Source: Bacteroidia bacterium (GTDB lineage: Bacteria; Bacteroidota; Bacteroidia; Bacteroidales; Azobacteroidaceae). From it: DNA of 51,344 nt. How positions within the stretch are numbered: the first letter of the stretch is position 1; each line of letters starts with the position of its first letter. The notes beneath the pieces were generated by a model, which was given only the letters and a program-made list of their open reading frames with translations, did not search any database and was not told the origin of the DNA. Both the position numbers and the translations under genes were made by a program. Location of the stretch: contig BNYG01000015.1 in NCBI GenBank assembly GCA_026000155.1, positions 1 through 51,344 on the forward strand, read 5' to 3'. This document shows positions 9,420 through 16,906 of this stretch, piece by piece.

Positions 9420-12400
9420 TTAATCCAAATTTTCCACATATTCTTTCGGCGACATGCCCTGAAATTCTTTAAAAGAACTTGAAAAATGGGATAAAGAAGA
9501 GAATCCGACGGCATAAGCGACATCCGAAACGGATAAATTTTTATTCTTCAATAGTTCGGCTGCTTCCGTAAGCCGTATATTCCGGATAAAATCGCGGGAA
9601 GACCGGTTCGTCAGTTCCTTCAATTTCCGGTGCAAATGTACGCGGCTCATTCCGACCTCCGAACTCAGCATTTCGACCGTCAAATCCGGATTGCTTATAT
9701 TTTCATTGATAATTTTCAATATCCGTTCCATCAGACCTTCATTCGCCGATTTGATTTGTATTTTTTCGATCTTTCCGGCGGATTGCGTGTGGAATTTGCC
9801 TTTCATCCGTTCGCGGTTGGTCAACAAATTAGCAATCGTCGTTTTCAGGACTTCCGGATGGAAGGGTTTGATCATGAAAACATCCGCTCCGGTTTCCAAA
9901 CCTTGTATCTGGTCTTCTTCCAATGTTTTAGCCGTTAAGATAATAATCGGGATATGTTCGGTATTGACATTGGATTTAACCTTTTTACTCAAACGGATGC
10001 CATCCATTTCCGGCATCATCAGATCCGTAATCATCAAATCCGGTTTTTCTTTTAATACATAATCCAGCCCTTCTTTTCCATTGTATGCCTGATGAATTTT
10101 GTACTGTTCTTTCAATTCGTTTTTGATATAATTATTGATCTCCTTATTGTCTTCCACGATCAATACCCGGTATCCGGTTTTGGCTTTATTGGATGTTTTT
10201 TCCGGATTTTCTTCTTCCGGCGGGAAGAGTTCCGCTTGCTTTTCGGGCGCTGCTTTTGCCTGTACGGTTTCCAATTCGTCGGGATGCAAATGGGAAGAAC
10301 CCAAGGGAACCGTCACCGCAAAAATAGCGCCCGAACGGTCGGTTCGTCCGAAAGCACGGATTGTTCCGTGATGCAGTTCCACTAAGGAACGGGTCAGGTG
10401 CAAGCCGATTCCGGTTCCGTAATTCGACAACCGGTCTTCCGTTTCCACCTGGTAAAAACGGTCGAAAATCCGTTCCATATCCTCTTCTTTGATCCCGATG
10501 CCCGAATCCGCCACCTGGATTTCAAAATCGCTTTCACCGGCAATCAGAAAAACATCTATTTCCCCGTTTTCCGGTGTAAATTTAAAAGCGTTGGACAGGA
10601 TATTGAACAGTATTTTGTCAAAATTATTAATATCAATCCAGACTTTCAATTCTTTCCTTTCGTGATGAAAAGCAAAGCGGATATTTTTCTTTTTCGCCGA
10701 ATACTCGAACGATTTCATCACATCTTCCACAAAACCGACCATGTCGGTTTCCCTGGCCCGGAGCCGCATTTGCCCGCGATCGAATTTCCGCATATCCATT
10801 AACTGGTTGATTAAACGGAGTATTCGTTGCGCGTTCCGGTGAATCAATAAATAGGATTGTTGTATTTCAGGATTTTTATTCGTATTCATCAATTTTTCCA
10901 ACGGACCGAGAATCAGCGTCATGGGTGTCCGTATCTCATGGGAAATATTGGTGAAAAATTGCAATTTCGCTTCACTGATCTGCTCGGCATGCTCCATCCG
11001 GAGAATTTCGTTCCGGTGTTGAATTTTTGATTTGATATACAGGTAAATCGCATAGATAAAAAACAACAAAAAGCAAGCATAGACCCATTTGATCCAAACC
11101 GTCTGATACCAGGAAGGGTGTATCGTGATCCGGATGATTTTCTCCGGTGATTTATTTTCTTTGTCACCGGCATAGAAATGCAATTTATATTTTCCGGGAC
11201 TTAAGTTGGTATAGGTGATGCGGTTATTTCCCGGCGGATTGACCACCCACCCGGAATCGAAATTTTCCAGACGGTAGTAATAACTGATTCCGTCCGGATT
11301 GCTGTATTCCAAAGTAGAAAATTCGATACTGAAAGCATTGTCCTGTGAAGCGATATTGATATCCGGATCATCTAACAAGGGACGGTTGAAAATTTCCCAG
11401 CGTCCCGATTTTTGACCGGAGAAAACAGGTTTGCCGGACAAATAAAAATGATTGATAAAGACGTTCAATTCCTGTTTTTTGTCATGAATATCTTGCGGAT
11501 AAAAAGTGGTAATTCCGTTGATTCCGCCGAAAAAGAGGACGCCGTCGGCTGATTTGAAGGCGGCTCCCCGCGTATATTCCGCCCCTTGCAAACCATCCGA
11601 AGTATAATAGTTGGTAAAGCCGTTCCCGGAGGACGAATATTTGGAAATCCCGGAATGGGTGCTCAGCCAGATATTATTTTCGTCATCCTGTTCGATGGCA
11701 CAGACGATTGTACCGCTCAATCCGTCTTCCGAATCAAAAACACGCATTTCTTTGGTTTGCTTGTTCAGGCTCGCCAAACCGTTTTCCGTTCCAATCCAAA
11801 GCAAACCCTCCCGGTCTTCCTTTAAAGCATAAATGACATTGCCCGGCATGCGGGAATTATCCATGGTAAAAGAAGTAAAGGTGTTGTTTCCGGTATCGAA
11901 ACAGCTTAATCCCTTGTAAGTGCCTATCCACAACAAACCGTTTGAATCACAATATAAATTGTTTATCCAGTTATTCGCCAATTGGGAAGTCGTTCCGTCC
12001 TCCAGGTAATGTTTTGTCAAGGTTTGCGAAGCGATATCGAATTGAAACAAACCGTCTCCGTAAGAACCGATCCACAAATTCCCTTTACCGTCTTCTTCCA
12101 CGCAATACACTTTATTCGGAGGCAGGATGTCGTTTTTAGGCTTATTAAAATAGGTGCAATTTCCGGTTACCGGATCAAATAACGCCAAACCATTCAAATA
12201 GGAACCCAACCATAATTGCCCGTTTTTGCTTTCGCGGATACAAAGAATGGTCGCCGGAACCGAATGTTCGTAATGCCTGACCTTCTGTGTCTTTTCATTG
12301 AGCGCATACAATCCGTCATTATCCGTTCCGATCCAAAGCATGTCTTTTTTATCCTTGTAAATCGCCATCACACTGTTGGAACCGATGTTGTTACGCTGGA

Positions 12401-13400
12401 AAGATTTGTAGCCGTAATACTTGAAACCGTTGGAATTGCCGGAAATAAAAAACAAACCCTTTTGAAAAATTCCGGCCCAGATATTTCCGGTTTTATCTTC
12501 AATCAAGCAATGCACTTTCGCTTTGGAAAAATCGAAAGGCGTAGAAGCCGGTTCGTACTTTTCCAAGCGGTCTTTCCCGGCGCTATAGATTTTCATTCCC
12601 TGTCCGTCCGTGCCCACGTACAACTGTCCGGTACGGCTGAAAAGCAGGGTTTTCACCGGCAAATTGGTATTTCCCGATTCATCCGGAACCGGACTCATTT
12701 TACCGGTAACGAGCGAATATTTGACCAATCCTTCGTATAAAGTCCCGATAAATACATTGCCGTCCTTGTCTTCACAGAAAGAAGAAATATTGGTATTCAG
12801 TATCGTCAAAATACCGGTGGAAGGATTGACCAACCAGCAAGCATGTTCCGAACCGATCCACAGTTGCCCGCGGGAATCCTCGTAAATCGCCGTCAAAAAA
12901 ATACTGCTCAACCGGTTATTCAGTTCCGTTTCGGCCAAACAGGCAGTGTCTCCTTTTTTCAGGGAAAACAGGCTTAAACCGGAAGAAGCCAGCCAGATAT
13001 CCCCGTTTTTCCGTTCAATGATACCGGTGATATGCGGATCGCCTGAACTCCTGACTTTTATTTCCCGGAAACGGTCGGTATTCCGGTCATATTCCATCAA
13101 GCCGTTGATGCAACCGACGTAAAAATGACCGGCATTATCTTCAAACAGAGAACGTACATAGTTGTTTTTCAAGGAAGTAGAATCACCGGAAACCGTACGG
13201 TAAGTCACAAATTTAGTGCCGTCGAAACGATTCAATCCGTCTTCCGTTGCAATCCAGATATAGCCTTTTTTATCCTGATATACCTGATTAATCAAACTGC
13301 TCGACAGTCCTTGTTCCGTCGAATAGAATTTCGTTGTTTGTGCCTGCAAAACCGGAAAACAAACAATTAACAGCGATATGATGTTATATAGTAGTTTCAC
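9420..13400 (-). CDS. hybrid two-component system sensor/AraC regulator (HTCS)
   Basis: A membrane-spanning one-protein two-component system of about 1326 residues. A signal peptide (LLYNIISLLIVCFPVLQAQ) is followed by periplasmic Reg_prop beta-propeller repeats (recurring GxLWIGTxxGL) to about residue 720. Then come a Y_Y_Y domain, one TM segment (WVYACFLLFFIYAIYLYI), HisKA with FFTNISHEIRTPM (His near 822), HATPase_c (DSGIGI, GTGIGLHL), a receiver domain (LIVEDN, phospho-Asp in MITDLMMPEMDG) and a C-terminal AraC helix-turn-helix. Known HTCSs sense oligosaccharides and switch on neighbouring polysaccharide-utilisation genes, but no SusC/SusD genes are nearby. There is no ATG at the start: GTG 13400 gives a clean signal peptide, and TTG 13409 is the alternative. 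Confidence 0.93.
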   Translation of the reverse strand: MKLLYNIISLLIVCFPVLQAQTTKFYSTEQGLSSSLINQVYQDKKGYIWIATEDGLNRFDGTKFVTYRTVSGDSTSLKNNYVRSLFEDNAGHFYVGCINGLMEYDRNTDRFREIKVRSSGDPHITGIIERKNGDIWLASSGLSLFSLKKGDTACLAETELNNRLSSIFLTAIYEDSRGQLWIGSEHACWLVNPSTGILTILNTNISSFCEDKDGNVFIGTLYEGLVKYSLVTGKMSPVPDESGNTNLPVKTLLFSRTGQLYVGTDGQGMKIYSAGKDRLEKYEPASTPFDFSKAKVHCLIEDKTGNIWAGIFQKGLFFISGNSNGFKYYGYKSFQRNNIGSNSVMAIYKDKKDMLWIGTDNDGLYALNEKTQKVRHYEHSVPATILCIRESKNGQLWLGSYLNGLALFDPVTGNCTYFNKPKNDILPPNKVYCVEEDGKGNLWIGSYGDGLFQFDIASQTLTKHYLEDGTTSQLANNWINNLYCDSNGLLWIGTYKGLSCFDTGNNTFTSFTMDNSRMPGNVIYALKEDREGLLWIGTENGLASLNKQTKEMRVFDSEDGLSGTIVCAIEQDDENNIWLSTHSGISKYSSSGNGFTNYYTSDGLQGAEYTRGAAFKSADGVLFFGGINGITTFYPQDIHDKKQELNVFINHFYLSGKPVFSGQKSGRWEIFNRPLLDDPDINIASQDNAFSIEFSTLEYSNPDGISYYYRLENFDSGWVVNPPGNNRITYTNLSPGKYKLHFYAGDKENKSPEKIIRITIHPSWYQTVWIKWVYACFLLFFIYAIYLYIKSKIQHRNEILRMEHAEQISEAKLQFFTNISHEIRTPMTLILGPLEKLMNTNKNPEIQQSYLLIHRNAQRILRLINQLMDMRKFDRGQMRLRARETDMVGFVEDVMKSFEYSAKKKNIRFAFHHERKELKVWIDINNFDKILFNILSNAFKFTPENGEIDVFLIAGESDFEIQVADSGIGIKEEDMERIFDRFYQVETEDRLSNYGTGIGLHLTRSLVELHHGTIRAFGRTDRSGAIFAVTVPLGSSHLHPDELETVQAKAAPEKQAELFPPEEENPEKTSNKAKTGYRVLIVEDNKEINNYIKNELKEQYKIHQAYNGKEGLDYVLKEKPDLMITDLMMPEMDGIRLSKKVKSNVNTEHIPIIILTAKTLEEDQIQGLETGADVFMIKPFHPEVLKTTIANLLTNRERMKGKFHTQSAGKIEKIQIKSANEGLMERILKIINENISNPDLTVEMLSSEVGMSRVHLHRKLKELTNRSSRDFIRNIRLTEAAELLKNKNLSVSDVAYAVGFSSLSHFSSSFKEFQGMSPKEYVENLD

Positions 13401-13444
13401 AAGAGGCAAAGATATGGAAAAAATAGGAAAGCCCTATCAGCTTC

Positions 13445-13476
13445 TTTGTTTTTTCCAAAATAAAGCTGTACATTTG
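13445..13476 (+). promoter_or_regulatory. Bacteroidetes-type promoter for the acyl-CoA synthetase gene
   Basis: TTTG at 13445-13448, a 20-base spacer, then TACATTTG at 13469-13476: a full match to the -33 TTTG / -7 TAnnTTTG consensus. It ends 24 bases before the start codon. Confidence 0.7.
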
Positions 13477-13499
13477 TTCATTAAATACAAGTAAAGAGA

Positions 13500-15308
13500 A
13501 TGGAATATTATCATTTGTCTGAGATTATACACCGGCAAGCGAAAAAATTCGGAGATGAAGAAGCGATCAAAGTCCGAAACGAAGAAACAGGAACTTGGTC
13601 GTCTATTTCGTGGAGCGAATTTTCAAAAAAGGTTACAACCGTTGCTGAAGCGCTCTGCCACATAGGCGCCAAACCGCAAGCCAACATCGGAATCTATACG
13701 CAAAACCGGGCGGAATGCCTCTTTGTTGATTTCGGCGCTTTTTCCAACCGGGCAGCCATGGTTCCGATGTATGCCACAGCTTCTGTTCCGCAAATTACCT
13801 ATATGATTAATGAAGCGGAAATCGAAATCCTTTTTGTGGGCGATCAATGGCAATACGATAATGCCTGGCTGGTTTTGCAGGAAAATGCGTGGTTGAAGCG
13901 ATTGATTATCTTCGATAAAAAGGTGAAATTAGCGGGAAATGATAAGCAATCCGTCTATTTCGATTCTTTCTGTTCCCATAAAAACCGGACTTCGCAAGAC
14001 ATTATTTCCGTAGAGAAACGAATAAAAGCGGCGAAAGACGAAGATACGGCGCACATTATTTATACCTCCGGGACCACCGGCGAACCCAAAGGAGTGGTGT
14101 TGACTCATGCCAATTACAAAGCAGTGATGAAAACGCACGATATCCGGTTGGATTATCTGCCGCCACGCTACCTCTCGGTTTGTTTTCTTCCCATGGCGCA
14201 TGTTTTTGAAAAAGCATGGTCTATCTATTGCCTTCACCGGGGTTGTAGCTTGGCCATTTGTTCCGACCCGAAAGAAATACAAACGTGTATCAAAGAAGTA
14301 CGTCCGCAAGCCATGTGCAGCGTACCCCGTTTTTGGGAAAAAGTGTATGCCGGAGTGCAGGAAAAGATCGACAGTTCAGGATTTCTCATGCGGGCTTTTT
14401 TCCGCAATGCCATCAAAACCGGCCGGAAACATAACCTGGATTATGTCAACAACGGGCAAAAAGCGCCCTGGGGTTTGCGGATGAGATTCAAATTCTATAA
14501 TAAAATGGTATATACCAAGCTGAAAAAAGTAGTCGGTATTGAAAATGGGGTCATCTTCCCTGCTGCCGGCGCTGTTTTATCGGATAAAATTAATATTTTC
14601 CTGCAATCGGTGAATATTCCTTTAATATATGGTTACGGATTGACGGAAACGACGGCAACGGTCAGTTGTTTTCCGCAGGTTGATTTTGAAATCGGAACCG
14701 TGGGAAAAGTCATGCCGGACACGGAAGTCCGTATTGGCGAAAACAATGAGATACAAGTCAGAGGCGCAAGCGTCATGAAAGAATATTACAAGAAACCGGC
14801 AGCCACGGCAGCCGTATTCACCGAAGACGGATTCTTCCGGACAGGCGACGCCGGCTACCTGACGGAAAAAATGGGGATTGTCCTTACCGAACGGATCAAG
14901 GATTTATATAAAACATCGAATGGAAAATACATTGCTCCGCAACAACTGGAAGCGCATTTGATAGCTGATAAATACATAGATTCGGCGATTGTTATCGGAG
15001 ACCAGCGGAAATACGTTACGGCTTTAATCATTCCCGCCTGGGAAGAATTAAAAGAATATGCCCGGAAAAACCAGATTGCTTTCGACAGCGAAGAGGATTT
15101 ATGTAACAACCCTAAAATAATCGAATTGTTTGAGCAGCGCATTTCCTCCATGCAAAACGAATTTGCCAATTACGAACAAATCAAACGCTTTGCTTTATTG
15201 TCCGAACCGTTTACCATTCAGTCGGGAGAATTGACGGATACCTTAAAAATGAAACGCGCTTTTATTGCAGACAAATATAAAGATATAATAGATAAAATGT
15301 ATGAATAA
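13500..15308 (+). CDS. long-chain acyl-CoA synthetase (AMP-forming)
   Basis: A 602-residue ATP-dependent fatty acid:CoA ligase of the ANL superfamily, activating fatty acids through an acyl-adenylate. The P-loop-like motif YTSGTTGEPKGVVLTH is at about residue 188. The A5 motif YGYGLTETTATVS is near 376, the A7/A8 region FRTGDAGYL near 446, and KTSNGKYIAPQQLE carries the hinge and the C-terminal domain. Length and order match bacterial FadD-like enzymes with a short C-terminal domain. It has its own well-formed promoter and is divergent from the hybrid sensor. The fatty acid preferred cannot be read from sequence. A toxin-antitoxin pair follows immediately. Confidence 0.94.
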   Translation: MEYYHLSEIIHRQAKKFGDEEAIKVRNEETGTWSSISWSEFSKKVTTVAEALCHIGAKPQANIGIYTQNRAECLFVDFGAFSNRAAMVPMYATASVPQITYMINEAEIEILFVGDQWQYDNAWLVLQENAWLKRLIIFDKKVKLAGNDKQSVYFDSFCSHKNRTSQDIISVEKRIKAAKDEDTAHIIYTSGTTGEPKGVVLTHANYKAVMKTHDIRLDYLPPRYLSVCFLPMAHVFEKAWSIYCLHRGCSLAICSDPKEIQTCIKEVRPQAMCSVPRFWEKVYAGVQEKIDSSGFLMRAFFRNAIKTGRKHNLDYVNNGQKAPWGLRMRFKFYNKMVYTKLKKVVGIENGVIFPAAGAVLSDKINIFLQSVNIPLIYGYGLTETTATVSCFPQVDFEIGTVGKVMPDTEVRIGENNEIQVRGASVMKEYYKKPAATAAVFTEDGFFRTGDAGYLTEKMGIVLTERIKDLYKTSNGKYIAPQQLEAHLIADKYIDSAIVIGDQRKYVTALIIPAWEELKEYARKNQIAFDSEEDLCNNPKIIELFEQRISSMQNEFANYEQIKRFALLSEPFTIQSGELTDTLKMKRAFIADKYKDIIDKMYE

Positions 15309-15312
15309 AGTT

Positions 15313-15552
15313 ATGAGTACGACAAATCTACAAACAAGAAAATTACATTTAATTGAATATCTTGCTTCTACACAGGATGAACAATTACTATCAAGAATTG
15401 AATCGATTTTAGATGAAATAATGACAGGATTTACAACTAAGAAGTTGACAAAAAAGGATTTGGAAGATAGAGCTCTTAAATCTTTAGAAGATATTCGATT
15501 AGGAAGAGTTTACACTCAACAAGAGTTGGAAATTAGTTCACTATCATGGTAA
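15313..15552 (+). CDS. putative antitoxin of a ParE/RelE-type pair
   Basis: A small, mostly helical, charged protein of about 79 residues (MSTTNLQTRKLHLIEY...). The helix LIEYLASTQDEQLLSRIESI and a C-terminal part rich in Lys, Glu and Arg resemble antitoxins that pair with ParE-like toxins. No classical ribbon-helix-helix motif was identified with certainty. An in-frame ATG at 15301 would overlap the end of the acyl-CoA synthetase gene, so ATG 15313 is preferred. It ends one base before the toxin start, the usual antitoxin-toxin order. The call depends largely on that context. Confidence 0.75.
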   Translation: MSTTNLQTRKLHLIEYLASTQDEQLLSRIESILDEIMTGFTTKKLTKKDLEDRALKSLEDIRLGRVYTQQELEISSLSW

Positions 15553-15553
15553 T

Positions 15554-15868
15554 ATGAATATTATATGGACAGAGTTCGCAAGATTGGAACTTAAACATAT
15601 TTATGACTATTACAAATGGAAAGTTGGAATATCGTTGGCTAAAAAAATTAAAGCACAAATATTTGAATGCACAAAGCAATTAGAAATATTTCCTAAAGCC
15701 GGTACAATAGAAGAAAATTTATTGGACTTAGGCGAATTTCGTTATTTGGTTAAAAACAACTATAAAATAATATATACAACTAAAGAAGATATGATATACA
15801 TTACGGATGTTTTTGATTGTAGAAGAAATCCTGAAACAATGAAAGACAATGTCCTAAAAAATTTATGA
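15554..15868 (+). CDS. ParE/RelE-family toxin
   Basis: A 104-residue protein with the ParE/RelE fold signature: an N-terminal strand (NIIWTEFARLELKHIYDYY), a central helix with KIKAQIFECTKQLEIFPKAG, then LGEFRYLVKNNYKIIYTT and a last strand YITDVFDCRRNPE. The Arg-containing strand and the C-terminal DVFDxRRNPE match ParE-like plasmid-stabilisation toxins, which inhibit gyrase or cleave mRNA depending on subfamily; which applies here cannot be told. Its stop codon overlaps the next gene in ATGA, so translation of the thioredoxin-like gene may be coupled to it. Confidence 0.87.
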   Translation: MNIIWTEFARLELKHIYDYYKWKVGISLAKKIKAQIFECTKQLEIFPKAGTIEENLLDLGEFRYLVKNNYKIIYTTKEDMIYITDVFDCRRNPETMKDNVLKNL

Positions 15869-16362
15869 TCATGAAAAGAATTGGATTACTCTTAGCACTA
15901 ATGATGACAGGCGCTGTTTATTGTTCGGCGCAACAACTCCCTTCGGTTCAATTAAAAGATATTAACGGTAAAACAGTTGATACATCCAAATTAAGCAACG
16001 ACGGCAAACCGTTCGTCATTAGTTTTTTCGCAACCTGGTGCAAACCCTGCTTACGGGAGTTGGAAGCGATTAAAGAAGTCTATGAAGAATGGCAGGAAGA
16101 AACCGGAGTCAAACTGTATGCCATTTCAATTGATGACGCCCAAAATACCTTGAAAGTGGGTCCCGAATCCAAGGCCAAAGGATGGGAATATGAAATTTTG
16201 TTGGATGCCAACAGTGAATTCCGGCGCGCTTTAGGCGGAAATTTAATTCCTGCTGCTTTTGTAGTGGACGGAAACGGAAAAATCGTCCATTCCCGTACAG
16301 GATATACCAATGGTTCGGAAGAACAGTTGATTGAAGAAGTCCGTAAATTACTTGATGAATAA
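15865..16362 (+). CDS. TlpA/ResA-like exported thioredoxin-fold protein
   Basis: A 165-residue periplasmic thiol-disulfide protein. A signal peptide (MKRIGLLLALMMTGAVYCSA) is followed by an AhpC/TSA-TlpA fold. The redox motif WCKPC is at residues 58-62 in FFATWCKPCLRELEAI. The cis-Pro region is NLIPAAFVVDGNGKIVH. Such proteins reduce or oxidise cysteine pairs in envelope proteins; the partner is unknown. ATG 15865 overlaps the toxin stop by four bases; ATG 15871 (MKRIG) is an equally good start. An orphan sorting-domain-like sequence follows in another frame, beginning inside this gene's 3' end. Confidence 0.92.
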   Translation: MIMKRIGLLLALMMTGAVYCSAQQLPSVQLKDINGKTVDTSKLSNDGKPFVISFFATWCKPCLRELEAIKEVYEEWQEETGVKLYAISIDDAQNTLKVGPESKAKGWEYEILLDANSEFRRALGGNLIPAAFVVDGNGKIVHSRTGYTNGSEEQLIEEVRKLLDE

Positions 16363-16582
16363 GTATTTTGTCATGGCGGGCTTGACCCTTCACGACGGTT
16401 TATTGTATCTTCAATCGGCAACTCCGGTTCAAAGCATAGAAATATACACGGTTGCAGGACAAAGAGTATTATCGCAAACGGTTGCAGGACAAACGGTTGC
16501 TGTTGACAGATTAAATGCCGGAATTTACATTGTAAAAGTAAAAACCACGGAAGGAGAAAAAGCCGTCAAAGTGGTAAAATAA
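16331..16582 (+). pseudogene. orphan type IX secretion C-terminal domain (fragment)
   Basis: This 83-codon reading frame overlaps the end of the thioredoxin gene in another frame. Its residues about 25-83 look like a complete T9SS type A sorting domain (SIEIYTVAGQRVLSQ, then AGIYIVKVKTTEGEKAVKVVK). Such a domain normally ends a larger secreted protein, yet here it has no cargo and no signal peptide. A degraded copy of the family-A repeat (16370-16389) lies exactly between the thioredoxin stop and the domain. The likeliest reading is the remnant of a cargo protein, or of a longer thioredoxin fusion broken by a frameshift. A real 60-70 residue product cannot be excluded. Confidence 0.55.
16370..16389. 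repeat. degenerate family-A repeat arm
   Basis: GTCATGGCGGGCTTGACCCT matches the first 20 bases of the arm at 4878-4897 with two mismatches. The match then decays. It lies at the thioredoxin/sorting-domain junction. Confidence 0.55.
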
Positions 16583-16606
16583 AAACCGGTAACCGTACCG
16601 GATAAG

Positions 16607-16647
16607 AAAAAAACGATGGTATCAAAATAAGATACCATCGTTTTTTT
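16607..16647. terminator. bidirectional intrinsic terminator
   Basis: The arms AAAAAAACGATGGTATC (16607-16623) and GATACCATCGTTTTTTT (16631-16647) are perfectly complementary with a 7-base loop and continue into a run of T. It ends the plus-strand thioredoxin region and, read from the minus strand, the tRNA-Lys transcript. Confidence 0.9.
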
Positions 16648-16651
16648 TTTG

Positions 16652-16724
16652 TGACCCCGGAGGGGCTCGAACCCTCGACCCAATGATTAAGAGTCATTTG
16701 CTCTACCAACTGAGCTACGGAGTC
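16652..16724 (-). tRNA. tRNA-Lys (anticodon CTT)
   Basis: The minus strand folds as a 73-base cloverleaf. The acceptor stem is GACTCCG/CGGGGTC with discriminator A, the D-arm TAGCTCAGTTGGTAGAGCA, the anticodon stem-loop AATGA-CTCTTAA-TCATT with CTT at the centre, and the T-arm GAGGGTTCGAGCCCCTC. CCA is not encoded. Confidence 0.96.
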
Positions 16725-16739
16725 TTTTGAAACCGGGTG

Positions 16740-16771
16740 CGAAGGTACGATTATCTCCTTAAAACTCCAAA
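16740..16771 (-). promoter_or_regulatory. promoter for tRNA-Lys
   Basis: On the minus strand TTTG (16768-16771), a 20-base spacer and TACCTTCG (16740-16747, one mismatch to TAnnTTTG) lie 15 bases upstream of the tRNA. Confidence 0.5.
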
Positions 16772-16815
16772 TTAAGTACAAAAAAATTTGCATTGACAGG
16801 ATTAATAAAGATTTA

Positions 16816-16847
16816 TTTGTAAAATATTCCAAAAAAGACTATATTTG
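16816..16847 (+). promoter_or_regulatory. Bacteroidetes-type promoter for secDF
   Basis: TTTG at 16816-16819, a 20-base spacer and TATATTTG at 16840-16847 fully match the -33/-7 consensus. The leader to ATG 16907 is about 50 bases. Confidence 0.7.
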
Positions 16848-16906
16848 CGGGCTGAAAAAAGAGCCTAAGAGCGAATTAATGTCAAAAAAAATAAAATAAA
16901 ATTCAA

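Noticed and set aside
9420..13400. Polysaccharide-utilisation locus around the hybrid sensor
   Set aside because: No SusC, SusD, glycoside hydrolase or transporter gene is adjacent in the window.
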